Part shown: positions 9,955 through 18,426 of the stretch, piece after piece | Numbering within the stretch: position 1 is the stretch's first letter | Layout of the letters: each line of letters opens with the position of its first letter | Source: Tildeniella nuda ZEHNDER 1965/U140 | GTDB lineage: Bacteria; Cyanobacteriota; Cyanobacteriia; Leptolyngbyales; Leptolyngbyaceae | Assembly (NCBI GenBank): GCA_019358895.1 | Contig: JAHHIG010000001.1 | Location: 660,427-724,426 of the forward strand | Direction: 5' to 3' | Length of the DNA: 64,000 bases | Notes under the pieces: generated by a model | What the model was told of the DNA's origin: nothing | What the model saw: the letters and a program-made list of their open reading frames with translations, nothing else | The model's database searches: none | Translations under genes and position numbers: made by a program

Positions 9955-10524
9955 ATGAGTAAGAAGCGTCATGAGTCTTTCGATCCGGGTACCGATCGAA
10001 ATGAGACAGCCATTTTTCTCGATCGCTTACTTCAGTGGCTCTGTGATTTGCAGTCCAAAGACATTGAGTGTTTTGAGGAAGAACCAGTTACTGAACTGGC
10101 TCAAGCTTTGGCAAAGAAACTCAATGGCGTTGTGTTTTGCGACTTCGATCGCCAATACCGCAACGCATACAGTTTGCACATCTTGCTTGATGAGAAAGGT
10201 AACATACCACCATTAAAGTCAAACGATGATCAGTTCACGTTGTTGAAGGTCAGTCAATTTGATGTGCGGGTCGATATCAGTCGCAAGGGTGGATTTTTCT
10301 GTCTACGTCCTTATGCAGTTTCGCCTCTTAGCGGTGCTTGGACTTGCATTCCTGCTCAAGAACGATCTAAGCCTTTGCTTATCGTCTGCGATCGAATCAT
10401 CCGCTTTCTCACTGACAGGGAACTCATTCAAGTACCTGATGCTTTGCTCGATCGTCGCATTCACGGGCACAACGAGTTGGGCGGCGAGGTGACAGTGAAG
10501 ACGCAGCTTTTTGGCGAGATTTGA
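9955..10524 (+). CDS. Hypothetical protein in accessory island 1
   Basis: 189 residues, soluble, with an acidic helical N-terminus followed by alternating beta-like segments (VVFCDFDRQYRNAYSLHILL and FDVRVDISRKGGFFCLRPYA). I do not recognise the family. The layout resembles small stand-alone or immunity-like proteins, but that is only an impression. It is followed by a GGTTGGGTT/AACCCAAC-type repeat, as are its downstream neighbours. Confidence 0.6.
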   Translation: MSKKRHESFDPGTDRNETAIFLDRLLQWLCDLQSKDIECFEEEPVTELAQALAKKLNGVVFCDFDRQYRNAYSLHILLDEKGNIPPLKSNDDQFTLLKVSQFDVRVDISRKGGFFCLRPYAVSPLSGAWTCIPAQERSKPLLIVCDRIIRFLTDRELIQVPDALLDRRIHGHNELGGEVTVKTQLFGEI

Positions 10525-10533
10525 GCCGTCAGT

Positions 10534-10615
10534 TGGGTTAAGCATTGTCAAACCTTCGCCCATTAACCATTGGAGTAATGCGAAACCCAACAGCACCCAA
10601 TCAGGCGATCGCCCT
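10534..10615 (+). repeat. Island-1 inter-gene repeat, copy 1
   Basis: Contains GTTGGGTTAAGCATTGTCAA, a CCATT core and GAAACCCAACAGCACCCAAT. It is related to 11455-11549 and 12198-12284, which follow the next genes on the same strand. The GTTGGGTT and AACCCAAC ends can pair. Confidence 0.6.
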
Positions 10616-10722
10616 TCGCCTTAAGTCATGTTCTACCATTCGTTGAAGATATGATCTGCTGCTAGAAACGCATACGCAGTCAATGTGAAGCTCTGTATTT
10701 GGATTCAATACTTCTGGAACAA

Positions 10723-11409
10723 ATGCTACCCAAAGAAATTAAGCGCCAACTGAAGAGACTAAAAAGCCATGATCTTGAAGAGCAACAGGATGCTTTTTGG
10801 ATCCTGATGTCTTCTGGTGACCCTCAGGCAATTTCAAAAACTCTAGAAACGATTGAAGAGCTAGGAGATTGGCCGTTTAGCGGTGATCCTGACAGCCTTG
10901 CTTCCAGTTGGTCAGTAAGACCAATATATGGAGTCACTCCCCCTTTAGCAGAGTATTTAGAGAAATCGCCGCTCTCTCAAGTCGGTCGAGACTGTGCTTA
11001 CATCCTGGGCAACCTTTGCTATTTGGAAGGCGCTTCAAAAAATTATTCAGAGACAAGAATTGTGCCAAGCCTAGTGAGCGTGGCAGAATCCCTCTTACCC
11101 AATGGGTTATACGCCATTACTCCAATGTTATACGCTTTACGCGAATGCTCAAGAGTCAAATCGGTTGAAGGCGCTGAACACCTTGCACGCCAAGCACTGG
11201 AATTGTCTTTTCAGGAAGATGCCCTTAAAGAAGATAATCTCTTCGAGTTGACCATTGTGTCAATTCTAGAGATTCTGTACTCAAATAATCCTAAAACTCG
11301 TCTGTTTAAGGAACTGCGTGCCTTAGTGAAAGGACAACCTAGAGGAAAAGAACCCGCTAGAACAATTCGAGAATTTTTACGAAAGAAAGGGAAGGATGAG
11401 TGGTGGTGA
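10723..11409 (+). CDS. Helical-repeat (HEAT-like) hypothetical protein
   Basis: About 228 residues from the ATG at 10723 (an upstream TTG at 10699 is possible). The protein is all-helical, with paired helices such as HDLEEQQDAFWILMSSGDPQ, GRDCAYILGNLCYLEGAS and GLYAITPMLYALRECS, spaced like HEAT or Armadillo repeats. Such proteins are usually scaffolds. I do not recognise the family. The gene looks more AT-rich than its core neighbours, in keeping with an acquired segment. Confidence 0.6.
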   Translation: MLPKEIKRQLKRLKSHDLEEQQDAFWILMSSGDPQAISKTLETIEELGDWPFSGDPDSLASSWSVRPIYGVTPPLAEYLEKSPLSQVGRDCAYILGNLCYLEGASKNYSETRIVPSLVSVAESLLPNGLYAITPMLYALRECSRVKSVEGAEHLARQALELSFQEDALKEDNLFELTIVSILEILYSNNPKTRLFKELRALVKGQPRGKEPARTIREFLRKKGKDEWW

Positions 11410-11454
11410 AATACTGGGAAGTTGTGAATAGCGACCGACCCTCGCTATGTTTAA

Positions 11455-11549
11455 GGTTGAGCACTATCAAGCTCTTGTTACCAACCATTAAGTGAGGCAG
11501 AACCCAACATTACCCAATTGAGCGATCGCTCGATTGAGGCTGAGTGCGA
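11455..11549 (+). repeat. Island-1 inter-gene repeat, copy 2
   Basis: Shares GGTTGAGCA..TATCAAG and AACCCAACATTACCCAATTG with copy 1, and GCGATCGCTCGATTGAGG and TGAGTGCG with copy 3. It precedes the DUF104/PIN pair. Confidence 0.55.
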
Positions 11550-11586
11550 TCGCTACACTAGAGTTATCGTCCATCAAGTTGAACGT

Positions 11587-11817
11587 ATGACTGAATCACA
11601 GACGATCGAAGCAGTGTATGAGAATGGCATCTTTCGCCCTATACACCCCGTTACTGGCTTAGTTGAGCATAGTAAGGTCACGCTGGCGATCGCGTACGAG
11701 GCTCAAGCTGTACATCCCTTAGCACAATTTGCAGGCATGCTCAGCAACGAAGAAGCCGAAGAACTCCAAACGATTGTTGCAGAAGAATTTGGCAAGGTGG
11801 ATACAAGTGGCTGGTGA
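11587..11817 (+). CDS. DUF104 (AF2212-like) antitoxin
   Basis: 76 residues beginning MTESQTIEAVYENGIFRPI, the hallmark of the DUF104 antitoxin family, which pairs with PIN toxins. The N-terminal part is a small beta-barrel-like segment. The C-terminal part (SNEEAEELQTIVAEEFGKV) is a helix likely to wrap around the toxin. The ATG at 11587 fits the family; an in-frame upstream start at 11518 lies in repeat DNA and is rejected. The last codons overlap the toxin start by 11 nt, which suggests translational coupling. Confidence 0.85.
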   Translation: MTESQTIEAVYENGIFRPIHPVTGLVEHSKVTLAIAYEAQAVHPLAQFAGMLSNEEAEELQTIVAEEFGKVDTSGW

Positions 11818-12196
11818 GATCGCCCTCGATACCTCCGTTGCTATTCGTTATCTCAACGGTGATGAAGTAGTCGTTCAGCGGGTGCTTGCCTTATCGAACG
11901 TGGTTTTGCCGCTTACCGTTGTGGGTGAATTGCTCTTTGGTGCTGCGAACTCTGCCCGTGCTGCCAACAACCTGACCCGTTACTTAGCCTTCATTGATGC
12001 CTGCTCGGTTGTACCCATGAGACAGGAAACCGCGATCGCGTATTACCAAGTGCGCTTTAACTTAAAGCAAAAAGGCAAACCGATTCCTGAAAATGATGTC
12101 TGGATCGCCGCGCAGTGCGTTGAAAACCAGTGGACGCTTGTAACCAATGATGCTCACTTTGGGAACGTGGATGGTTTAACGGTTGAAAACTGGTAG
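11807..12196 (+). CDS. PIN-domain toxin (VapC family)
   Basis: VapC toxins are ribonucleases that cut tRNA or other RNA until neutralised by their antitoxin. Here ALDTSVAIRYLNGD supplies the first Asp, VVGELLFGA the conserved Glu, and NDVWIAAQC..NDAHF the C-terminal acidic residues. The best start is the GTG at 11807, inside the antitoxin gene, giving about 129 residues. Intact catalytic residues suggest an active toxin. Confidence 0.88.
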   Translation: MAGEIALDTSVAIRYLNGDEVVVQRVLALSNVVLPLTVVGELLFGAANSARAANNLTRYLAFIDACSVVPMRQETAIAYYQVRFNLKQKGKPIPENDVWIAAQCVENQWTLVTNDAHFGNVDGLTVENW

Positions 12197-12197
12197 C

Positions 12198-12284
12198 ACG
12201 ATCGCCCCTCACCGTAAATTGGGTTGAGTCCTGTCAAGTCTCTGTTCACTCATTGCGCGATCGCTCGATTGAGGATGAGTGCGG
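12198..12284 (+). repeat. Island-1 inter-gene repeat, copy 3, beginning at the toxin stop
   Basis: ACGATCGC starts one base after the toxin stop codon. It is followed by TTGGGTTGAGTCCTGTCAAG and GCGATCGCTCGATTGAGG, shared with copies 1 and 2. Confidence 0.6.
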
Positions 12285-12308
12285 TTCCCTAACGGACGGT
12301 AATTAACT

Positions 12309-12527
12309 TTATAACCCTTCCCATTCATCCCGACTGATGCCAGCTTGCTTCAGAATCTCGGCAAGCAAGTGTTTGCTAATGTCTTGTTGGTGCGGATTGG
12401 GCATTCTCACTCTGAGGCTGGCTTTGACCAGGTATTGATGTTTTCCGCCTGGGAATGGTTCGCTAAATCCAGCCGCTTTGAGATAGTAAATCAAGTCTGA
12501 GCGTTTGATTGGTCTAAAGGGAGGCAT
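12309..12527 (-). CDS. hicA: HicA-family toxin
   Basis: 72 residues. HicA toxins are small dsRBD-fold mRNA interferases. The conserved GGKHQYLV carries the catalytic His, followed by MPNPHQQDISKHLLAEILKQ and a C-terminal AGISRDEWEGL, as in many cyanobacterial HicA proteins. The start overlaps the hicB stop by one base, so it is the last gene of a tightly coupled four-gene set. Confidence 0.9.
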   Translation of the reverse strand: MPPFRPIKRSDLIYYLKAAGFSEPFPGGKHQYLVKASLRVRMPNPHQQDISKHLLAEILKQAGISRDEWEGL

Positions 12528-12781
12528 TACGCGACCTCAGATTCAAGCGCTTGAATGTTAAGGTCAATGCCTTCCAACACTGGAATTGGGTGATGAAGAT
12601 AGATACCTAGCAGAATCCAACCTTCCAACGCTTCCGCCAACTCATCGCGACAGGCTTCCAACGTATCAGCGTTTGCCCACACACCCCGAAAGCTAGGGAT
12701 CGAACCAAAAAAGCCTTCGTTATCTTCCAAAATTTCGTAGGTAGCCTTGCTCATTGCCAGCTTGATGTATTCAGCAAACAT
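12527..12781 (-). CDS. hicB: HicB-family antitoxin
   Basis: 84 residues with the HicB partial RNase-H-like fold: ATYEILEDNEGFFGSIPSF, then GVWANADTLEACRDELAEAL. HicB normally binds HicA and may bind its own promoter. The gene overlaps its upstream and downstream neighbours by one base each. No C-terminal DNA-binding domain is obvious. Confidence 0.88.
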   Translation of the reverse strand: MFAEYIKLAMSKATYEILEDNEGFFGSIPSFRGVWANADTLEACRDELAEALEGWILLGIYLHHPIPVLEGIDLNIQALESEVA

Positions 12782-12993
12782 CAGGTTCTCCGTTCGGCAT
12801 CGCGGCGAAATTGTTCCAGCACTTCGGGATAATTCTCCAGATCATCAAGGGACTTTAAGGGAGGAAACGTTACTCGATCGCCCTCAGCACTGATCTTATC
12901 CGTATATGCATAAAACGCTTCGTTATCGTCCCGGTTAGCTAGCACGTAGGCTCGTAGTTCGCTCTTACTCATTGCCTGAAAATTCGGTTTCAT
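12781..12993 (-). CDS. DUF6887-like small protein
   Basis: 70 residues beginning MKPNFQAMSKSELRAYVLAN, a signature I recall from a small cyanobacterial family (DUF6887). The function is unknown; members often sit beside toxin-like genes. The ATG at 12993 lies two bases after the stop of the upstream DUF6888-like gene. A further upstream ATG at 13008 would overlap that gene and lacks family support. Confidence 0.75.
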   Translation of the reverse strand: MKPNFQAMSKSELRAYVLANRDDNEAFYAYTDKISAEGDRVTFPPLKSLDDLENYPEVLEQFRRDAERRT

Positions 12994-12995
12994 CG

Positions 12996-13166
12996 CTACT
13001 TGCTCCATGCGCCGTTTGGTTCAATTTCAATCTCAATTTCCTCCCCTGCCAGAATGAACACTTTTTGTGTACGCTCATCGATTCGTAGAAGATTAACTGG
13101 TGTGTACATCTTTGTGAACCAGTAACAAAGGACGAAGCTTTGAAAAACCTGCTCTGCTGTAGGAAT
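12996..13166 (-). CDS. DUF6888-like small protein, probable ATT start
   Basis: Too short for routine gene finding. The frame reads PTAEQVFQSFVLCYWFTKMY, then TPVNLLRIDERTQKVFILAG and EEIEIEIEPNGAWSK, closely matching the DUF6888 pattern (..RIDERT..VFILAGEEIEI..NG.W). The only ATG (13109) would remove the first 19 residues. Upstream of an in-frame ATT at 13166 is AGAGGAG with about 8 nt spacing, so a non-standard ATT start is plausible. It is the first gene of the four-gene operon ending in HicBA. Confidence 0.65.
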   Translation of the reverse strand: MPTAEQVFQSFVLCYWFTKMYTPVNLLRIDERTQKVFILAGEEIEIEIEPNGAWSK

Positions 13167-13310
13167 AACTCAGTCTCCTCTACATATCCGCTTTTTTGAA
13201 GTTTAACATTCTAGCAGTCCTTGCGTTTGGAGATAAGAGTATCGCAAGTCACCGCGTTAGGGCTAACTTGTGGAATATTGGTGGAGAAAGTAACCAGACC
13301 AGAAAACCCT

Positions 13311-14717
13311 ATGACGAACCCAGAAGCGTATCGCGTCGAGAAAGATTCGATGGGCGATCGGCAGATTCCCGACACCGCGTACTACGGCATTCAAACGCTA
13401 CGGGCGATCGAGAACTTTCCCATTAGCGGTTTGAAACCGTTGGCAACCTATGTGGATGCCTGTGTGCTGATCAAAAAGGCAACCGCGATCGCCAATGGGG
13501 AACTTGATTGCATTACGCCCGAAATCAGTCAGGCGATCGTGCAGGCGGCGGATGAAGTGCTGAATGGGAAACTGCGGGATCAGTTTGTGGTGGATGTGTA
13601 TCAGGCGGGTGCAGGCACGTCCCATCACATGAACGTGAACGAGGTATTGGCAAATCGGGCGCTGGAATTACTGGGCGACGTGAAGGGCAACTACAAGCGG
13701 CTCAATCCCAACGACCATGTGAACTATGGGCAATCCACCAATGATGTGATCCCAACTGCGATTCGGCTTGGTGGGCTGCTGGCGCTGGAGCGATCGCTGT
13801 ATCCAGCCCTGGCAAGCGCGATCGCGGCACTGGAGGCAAAGGCGCAGGAGTTTCAGGATGTGATTCGATCGGGTAGAACGCATTTGCAAGATGCGGTGCC
13901 TGTGCGGTTAGGCGACAACTTTCGCGCCTGGGCACAGATTTTGAGCGAACATCTGCTTCGCATTGAAACTGCATCCAAGGATTTGATGATTCTGGGGTTG
14001 GGCGGAAGTGCGGCGGGTACAGGACTCAACACCCATCCTCAATATCGCTTTCGTGTGGCGGAGATTCTATCGGATTTGATTGATCAGCCCTTGCGACCTG
14101 CACCCCATCTGATGGCAGCAATGCAAAGTATGGCTCCGTTTGTGAATGTCTCCGGCTCGTTGCGTAACCTCGCGCAAGATTGCGTCAAAATCTCTCACGA
14201 TTTGCGCTTGCTCGATTCGGGACCCAAAACGGGCTTTAAGGAAATTCAACTGCCGCCCGTCCAGCCCGGTTCATCCATCATGCCAGGAAAGTACAATCCC
14301 GTGATGGCAGAAATGACCTCGCAGGTGTGCTTTCAGGTGATGGGCTACGACACCGCGATCGCCTTTGCCGCGCAGGCAGGACAACTGGAACTCAACGTGA
14401 TGATGCCCCTCATTGCCTACGACCTGATTCACAGCATTGAGATTCTCGGCAACACGATCGCCGCCCTCGCCGAGAAAGGAATCAAAGGGATTACCGCCAA
14501 CCGCGATCGGTGTCTTGCTTATGCGGAAGGCAGTTTAGCGTTAGTAACCGCACTCAACACGCACATCGGTTATCTCAATGCCGCTGCCGTGGCAAAAGAA
14601 TCGCTGGAGACGGGTAAATCGCTCCGCGAAATCGTGTTGGAGCGTCAATTAATGAGTGCCGAAACGTTAGCAGCAGTATTGAATTTAGAAGCAATGAGCC
14701 AACTGCCAGAGGCGTAA
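13311..14717 (+). CDS. aspA: Aspartate ammonia-lyase
   Basis: Aspartase reversibly converts aspartate to fumarate and ammonia. The N-terminus (RVEKDSMGDRQIPDTAYYGI) and the superfamily signature GSSIMPGKYNPVMAEM are clear. Other marks are SGRTHLQDAVPVRLG and YGQSTNDVIPTAIR. The signature has GKY where most aspartases have AKV, so a related lyase role cannot be fully excluded. The start used is the ATG at 13311 (MTNPEAYRV). Length is about 468 residues, as expected. Confidence 0.9.
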   Translation: MTNPEAYRVEKDSMGDRQIPDTAYYGIQTLRAIENFPISGLKPLATYVDACVLIKKATAIANGELDCITPEISQAIVQAADEVLNGKLRDQFVVDVYQAGAGTSHHMNVNEVLANRALELLGDVKGNYKRLNPNDHVNYGQSTNDVIPTAIRLGGLLALERSLYPALASAIAALEAKAQEFQDVIRSGRTHLQDAVPVRLGDNFRAWAQILSEHLLRIETASKDLMILGLGGSAAGTGLNTHPQYRFRVAEILSDLIDQPLRPAPHLMAAMQSMAPFVNVSGSLRNLAQDCVKISHDLRLLDSGPKTGFKEIQLPPVQPGSSIMPGKYNPVMAEMTSQVCFQVMGYDTAIAFAAQAGQLELNVMMPLIAYDLIHSIEILGNTIAALAEKGIKGITANRDRCLAYAEGSLALVTALNTHIGYLNAAAVAKESLETGKSLREIVLERQLMSAETLAAVLNLEAMSQLPEA

Positions 14718-14822
14718 AAAAGCAATCGATCGCTGTTTGCAAGCGGTTGAACCGTTTAAATCGGTTCTTGTGTATTGGGATGCACAGTAAAAGCTTGTTT
14801 TTTGTAGATAATCAAGAACATT

Positions 14823-14968
14823 ACGCGATGTGCAACTAATTCGCCCTCATCCCCACCCTTCTCCTCAGGGAGAAGGGCTTCCAGACCGTTCCGGTTCCCT
14901 CTCCCATCGGGAGAGGGCTAGGGTGAGGGCAGTTTTGGCAGGTATTTTAGGAAAGTCGCACATCGCGT
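14823..14968. mobile_element. 146-bp MITE, copy 1, with 7-bp target duplication
   Basis: The ends are perfect 11-bp inverted repeats, ACGCGATGTGC and GCACATCGCGT. The element is flanked on both sides by GAACATT (14816-14822 and 14969-14975), a clean target-site duplication. Inside are two hairpins, CCCTTCTCC..GGGAGAAGGG and CCCTCTCCC..GGGAGAGGG. An almost identical copy lies inverted at 59629-59774. It has no coding capacity. The 14718-15096 spacer holds nothing else I can name. Confidence 0.88.
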
Positions 14969-15096
14969 GAACATTGCACTAAAAAATGTGTGCTATTGAG
15001 CCAACATGATGTCAGCTAATGCCGAAACCTTAATCGCTTCAGCATTGCTTGTCTTGCGCTTCAGCAGTTTGATTGACCAAAGGGCTTTGAGCAACT

Positions 15097-17043
15097 ATGG
15101 AACCTGTACTGAATATATCAACACCGCTTGAGACCATTGCTCTACCGCAGCCCTCGATCGCCCTACGCAAACCAAAGTCATGGAGCTGGCTAAAAATCGA
15201 GTTGGCGATCTTCTTGATACTGGGCAGTATTGCAGGCGCATCCTGCTTGTGGCTTCTGAGTTTGCCACCCGTCACAAACTGTCAGCAAATTTCGCCCCTC
15301 ACGCCGGATATCGATCGTCTGTCCTGCGCTCAACAAGCCGCTCAATCGGGCGAGCTACCCAAAGTGCTAGCAGGATTGAAGCTAGTCGAAGAATGGACTC
15401 CGGAGCATCCGCTCCACCAAGAAGCACAGCGCTGGATGGCAGACTGGTCTCAATCGGTGCTGACGGCTGCCCATCAAAAAATGAGTCAGAGTGATCTGAA
15501 TGGTGCTCTGGCACTCGTCCGGCAAATCCCGCAATCGAGTGCCGTTTACAAGGAAGCACAGGAAAGCGTTGCGGGATGGCAAAAGCAGTGGCGGCAGAGT
15601 GCGGCAATTTACGCCAAGGCGCAACAAGCCATGCAAGCACAGCAGTGGAGTCAGGCATCAGAGCAGATCGCCTCACTGCGAGAAATGGATTACGAATATT
15701 GGCGATCGCAGCAAGCCAATGCTCTCACTGGAAAGCTTTTGCAGGAACAGAAGGCACGTAAGCTCTTTAGTCAGGCACAACAAGCCGCAACCGCTGGTAA
15801 GCCAGAGGCGCTCAGTGCTGCGATCGCCCTCGTGAGCCAGATGGGTGCAAGCACCTACGCACGGTCAGACGCTCAGTCGAAGCTGAACCAGTGGAGCGAA
15901 GCGCTCTTGACCTTTGGTGAACAGCAGTGGCAAGCGGGAAACCTGGATCGCACGATCGCCGCTGCCCGTAGTGCGTCTCTCAACCCAGAACTGACAGAGG
16001 AAGCCGATCGTCTGCTGTGGCTCAGCTATGCTCAACGGCTGAAAGCACTCAGCCTCTCAAATTGGCAAGCCACACCAGAACAGACGCTTAAGTTAGCAGG
16101 CGCAATGGCGTTAGCACAGCAGGTGCCGCCAGAGAGCCGCTTCTATCATCAAGCTCAGATTAGCCTTAAGCAAGCACAGGCACACTTGCAAGCGGTGACC
16201 CAGTTGCAGCTTGCCCAGTTCATCGCCAGTCCGGGGCAGCCGATCACCTACGAGCTGGCGATCGCCCAGGCAAACCACATTGCCCCTGACAGCCCTCGGC
16301 GACTGCAAGCACAAACCCTGTCTGCCCACTGGCACCGTGAGACACAGCGGTTAACCGATCGTCCTATCCTCGCTACCGCCCGCACCTTGGCAGCAGCGGG
16401 AACAATTCCTGCACTCCAGGCAGCGATCGCGCAGGCAACTCAAATTAAGCAAGGGCATGCCCTGTATGGCGAAGCACAAAGCTTAGCGTTTGTGTGGAAG
16501 CAGCAAATTGAAACCGTTGTAGACCAACCCATTCTGAACCAGGCAGAAGCACTCGCAAGAGAGAATCACTTGAGCGAAGCCATTCAGCTTGCCTCTAGCA
16601 TTCGTCCTGGTCGTGTGCTTTACCTGCAAGCGCAAGAGGCGATCGACCCCTGGGACGCTCAAATTCGCAGCGCTGAAGCCCAACGTCAGGCACGTGAAGC
16701 CGTTCTCACGCCCAAAAAAGGTAAAACTAAAGACAGCGCCCCCCTTGTCAGACCCGACCTTCTTCCCTCTGATCCAACGTTTTCGGCAGCTAGTCCATTA
16801 CCTGCTCTGACACCAGTTATAACCCCTGTCAAAACTTTCCCCAGAGCAACGGATGAGATTCGTCTGGCTCCCAGAGTCTCGCCAACACTGCAACCAGTCT
16901 CATCGCCGAGCGCGGTACTACCTCCTGCCAGCGTCTCTCCACCAGAAGCGATCGAGGTGCTGCCGCCTGCGACATCTTCGGCGAAAGGCGATGTGTTATT
17001 ACCATCTGACACTCCTTTAAAGGCAGTTGAGCAAGCTCCATAG
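15097..17043 (+). CDS. Membrane-anchored protein with TPR-like helical repeats
   Basis: 648 residues. There is a short cytoplasmic N-terminus and one transmembrane segment (about residues 34-55, LAIFLILGSIAGASCLWLLS). A long region of degenerate, roughly 35-45-residue helical repeats follows, with recurring AQ..W motifs (EAQRWMADWSQ, EAQESVAGWQK, DAQSKLNQWSE, EAQSLAFVWKQ). The C-terminal 120 residues are Pro/Ser/Thr-rich and probably disordered. The repeats would lie on the periplasmic side. It looks like a conserved cyanobacterial protein of unknown function, sometimes misnamed a chromosome segregation ATPase; no nucleotide-binding motif is present. Confidence 0.75.
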   Translation: MEPVLNISTPLETIALPQPSIALRKPKSWSWLKIELAIFLILGSIAGASCLWLLSLPPVTNCQQISPLTPDIDRLSCAQQAAQSGELPKVLAGLKLVEEWTPEHPLHQEAQRWMADWSQSVLTAAHQKMSQSDLNGALALVRQIPQSSAVYKEAQESVAGWQKQWRQSAAIYAKAQQAMQAQQWSQASEQIASLREMDYEYWRSQQANALTGKLLQEQKARKLFSQAQQAATAGKPEALSAAIALVSQMGASTYARSDAQSKLNQWSEALLTFGEQQWQAGNLDRTIAAARSASLNPELTEEADRLLWLSYAQRLKALSLSNWQATPEQTLKLAGAMALAQQVPPESRFYHQAQISLKQAQAHLQAVTQLQLAQFIASPGQPITYELAIAQANHIAPDSPRRLQAQTLSAHWHRETQRLTDRPILATARTLAAAGTIPALQAAIAQATQIKQGHALYGEAQSLAFVWKQQIETVVDQPILNQAEALARENHLSEAIQLASSIRPGRVLYLQAQEAIDPWDAQIRSAEAQRQAREAVLTPKKGKTKDSAPLVRPDLLPSDPTFSAASPLPALTPVITPVKTFPRATDEIRLAPRVSPTLQPVSSPSAVLPPASVSPPEAIEVLPPATSSAKGDVLLPSDTPLKAVEQAP

Positions 17044-17116
17044 GCACAGTAGAAACCTGAGCTTAAATCAATCGCTTCGGTCAGGTATTGAAGCCTTTTT
17101 TGAATGTCAAACTAAA

Positions 17117-17219
17117 ACAGGACTGACGCAAAGATCCCCGACTTCTATGCTGGAGTCAGCTTTATGGCTGAGTTTTAATTAGAAGTCGGGGATCTAGACA
17201 CCTTGTGCGTCAGTCCTGT
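17117..17219. mobile_element. 103-bp MITE with 14-bp terminal inverted repeats
   Basis: The ends are ACAGGACTGACGCA and its exact inverse complement. Internally AGATCCCCGACTTCTA pairs with TAGAAGTCGGGGATCT, so the whole element can fold into one hairpin. The end sequence matches a MITE/IS end type widespread in cyanobacteria. Related elements are at 26719-26822 and 41110-41205. The remaining spacer (17220-17469) is the upstream region of the HetZ-family gene. Confidence 0.85.
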
Positions 17220-17469
17220 AAACGCTTCAAATTGTCGATCGCCGCAAAACTCAACGTTCAAAATGCTGAACTTTGGAGTGCGGTCAGTACAATGCTAGTT
17301 ATGCTGTTTGTCGATCGCTACTGTCGATGAGCAGCTACCAGTCAAACCAACAGCCAAACTTGCTGAAGTTGGAAACCCAGATTACCCATTGTGGGTGAGT
17401 GCGTTGAATGGGGCGTATAAGGCAAACTCTTTATAAGAGGGCGTTTAGAACGACTGGGATGACAACCTC

Positions 17470-18426
17470 ATGATGTTGACCGAAGCGATGGTATTGGCTG
17501 AAGTACTAGCAAACGATTGGCGATCGCGCTTAGAAATAGATATCCCAACCCATAGTGCCGCGACGCGTGAGAGCATCGTGCGCTGGCTCATTGGCGACAA
17601 TACAGCCCGGTTTGACGACTTCACACCCACCGCACGGCAGATCGCTGAACAGGCAATGGACTACCGCTACCGGATTCTGCGCCAGCGCTATCTCGATTTT
17701 GGACCAGAGCGCGCCTATAAAAGCCTAATCCAGCGCTTGAGCAGTCTCTTCCTGATTCGTAACAAAATTCGGACGTGGATTGCGTTGTCTCGCGATCGAC
17801 AGCGTACCGTTGTGGATGTCCTGCAAGAAGTCATTCAGGAACTACTGCAAACGGATAGCTACATGCAGCAGCAAATTCTTTGGATTTCCACCTGTACTCA
17901 AGATGCGCGTCTGCGAAACGCTTTGCTGCTGGCAAGCACCGAAGAATACTGCCTACGTCCCATTCGCAATCAACCGCTCCTGTCTTATCGCTTTGTGAAC
18001 TACTTACGCCGTTCTCAACGAGGCGGCATGACCCAGGTTCCCGCACAAGAATTCATCCGCTTGGTGTCAGAAGAAATTTCGCCCGATGATTCTGAAGGCT
18101 CTGTCAGCCTGTTGGATTCTCAAGCGGTTTCCCAATATCAGGAGGCACAATCGGCAGAAGAACAACAGGAGCTACGCGCTGCCGTCTGCCAACGCTTTGA
18201 AGCATACCTCATGGATAAGCTTGGTCCGACTGCGGCTGAATGGCTGCGGCTCTATCTCCAGGGTCGATCGCAAGAAGCGATCGCCGAAACGCTGAACATG
18301 CCCATTCGGCAAGTGTATCGCCTCCGTGAAAAAATTAATTATCATGCTGTACGAGTCTTCGCCTCCAAAAACCAACAAGAGCTGGTTGTAGCCTGGTTAG
18401 GCAACGCATCAGAGCGCAACAGCTAG
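17470..18426 (+). CDS. HetZ-family protein
   Basis: 318 residues matching the HetZ / HetZ-related family. Recognisable blocks are YLDFGPERAYKSLIQRLSSL, LSRDRQRTVVDVLQEVIQEL, EEYCLRPIRNQPLL and the C-terminal WLRLYLQGRSQEAIAETLNM followed by RQVYRLREKINYHAVRVF, which looks like a sigma-region-4-type helix-turn-helix. HetZ acts early in heterocyst patterning in Anabaena, but relatives occur in strains without heterocysts. This copy most resembles what I recall as the HetZ-related subgroup. Its presence does not prove heterocyst formation. Confidence 0.75.
   Translation: MMLTEAMVLAEVLANDWRSRLEIDIPTHSAATRESIVRWLIGDNTARFDDFTPTARQIAEQAMDYRYRILRQRYLDFGPERAYKSLIQRLSSLFLIRNKIRTWIALSRDRQRTVVDVLQEVIQELLQTDSYMQQQILWISTCTQDARLRNALLLASTEEYCLRPIRNQPLLSYRFVNYLRRSQRGGMTQVPAQEFIRLVSEEISPDDSEGSVSLLDSQAVSQYQEAQSAEEQQELRAAVCQRFEAYLMDKLGPTAAEWLRLYLQGRSQEAIAETLNMPIRQVYRLREKINYHAVRVFASKNQQELVVAWLGNASERNS

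Noticed and set aside
17470..18426. HetZ-family gene taken as proof of heterocyst formation
   Set aside because: Relatives occur in strains without heterocysts, and no other heterocyst genes are in the window.
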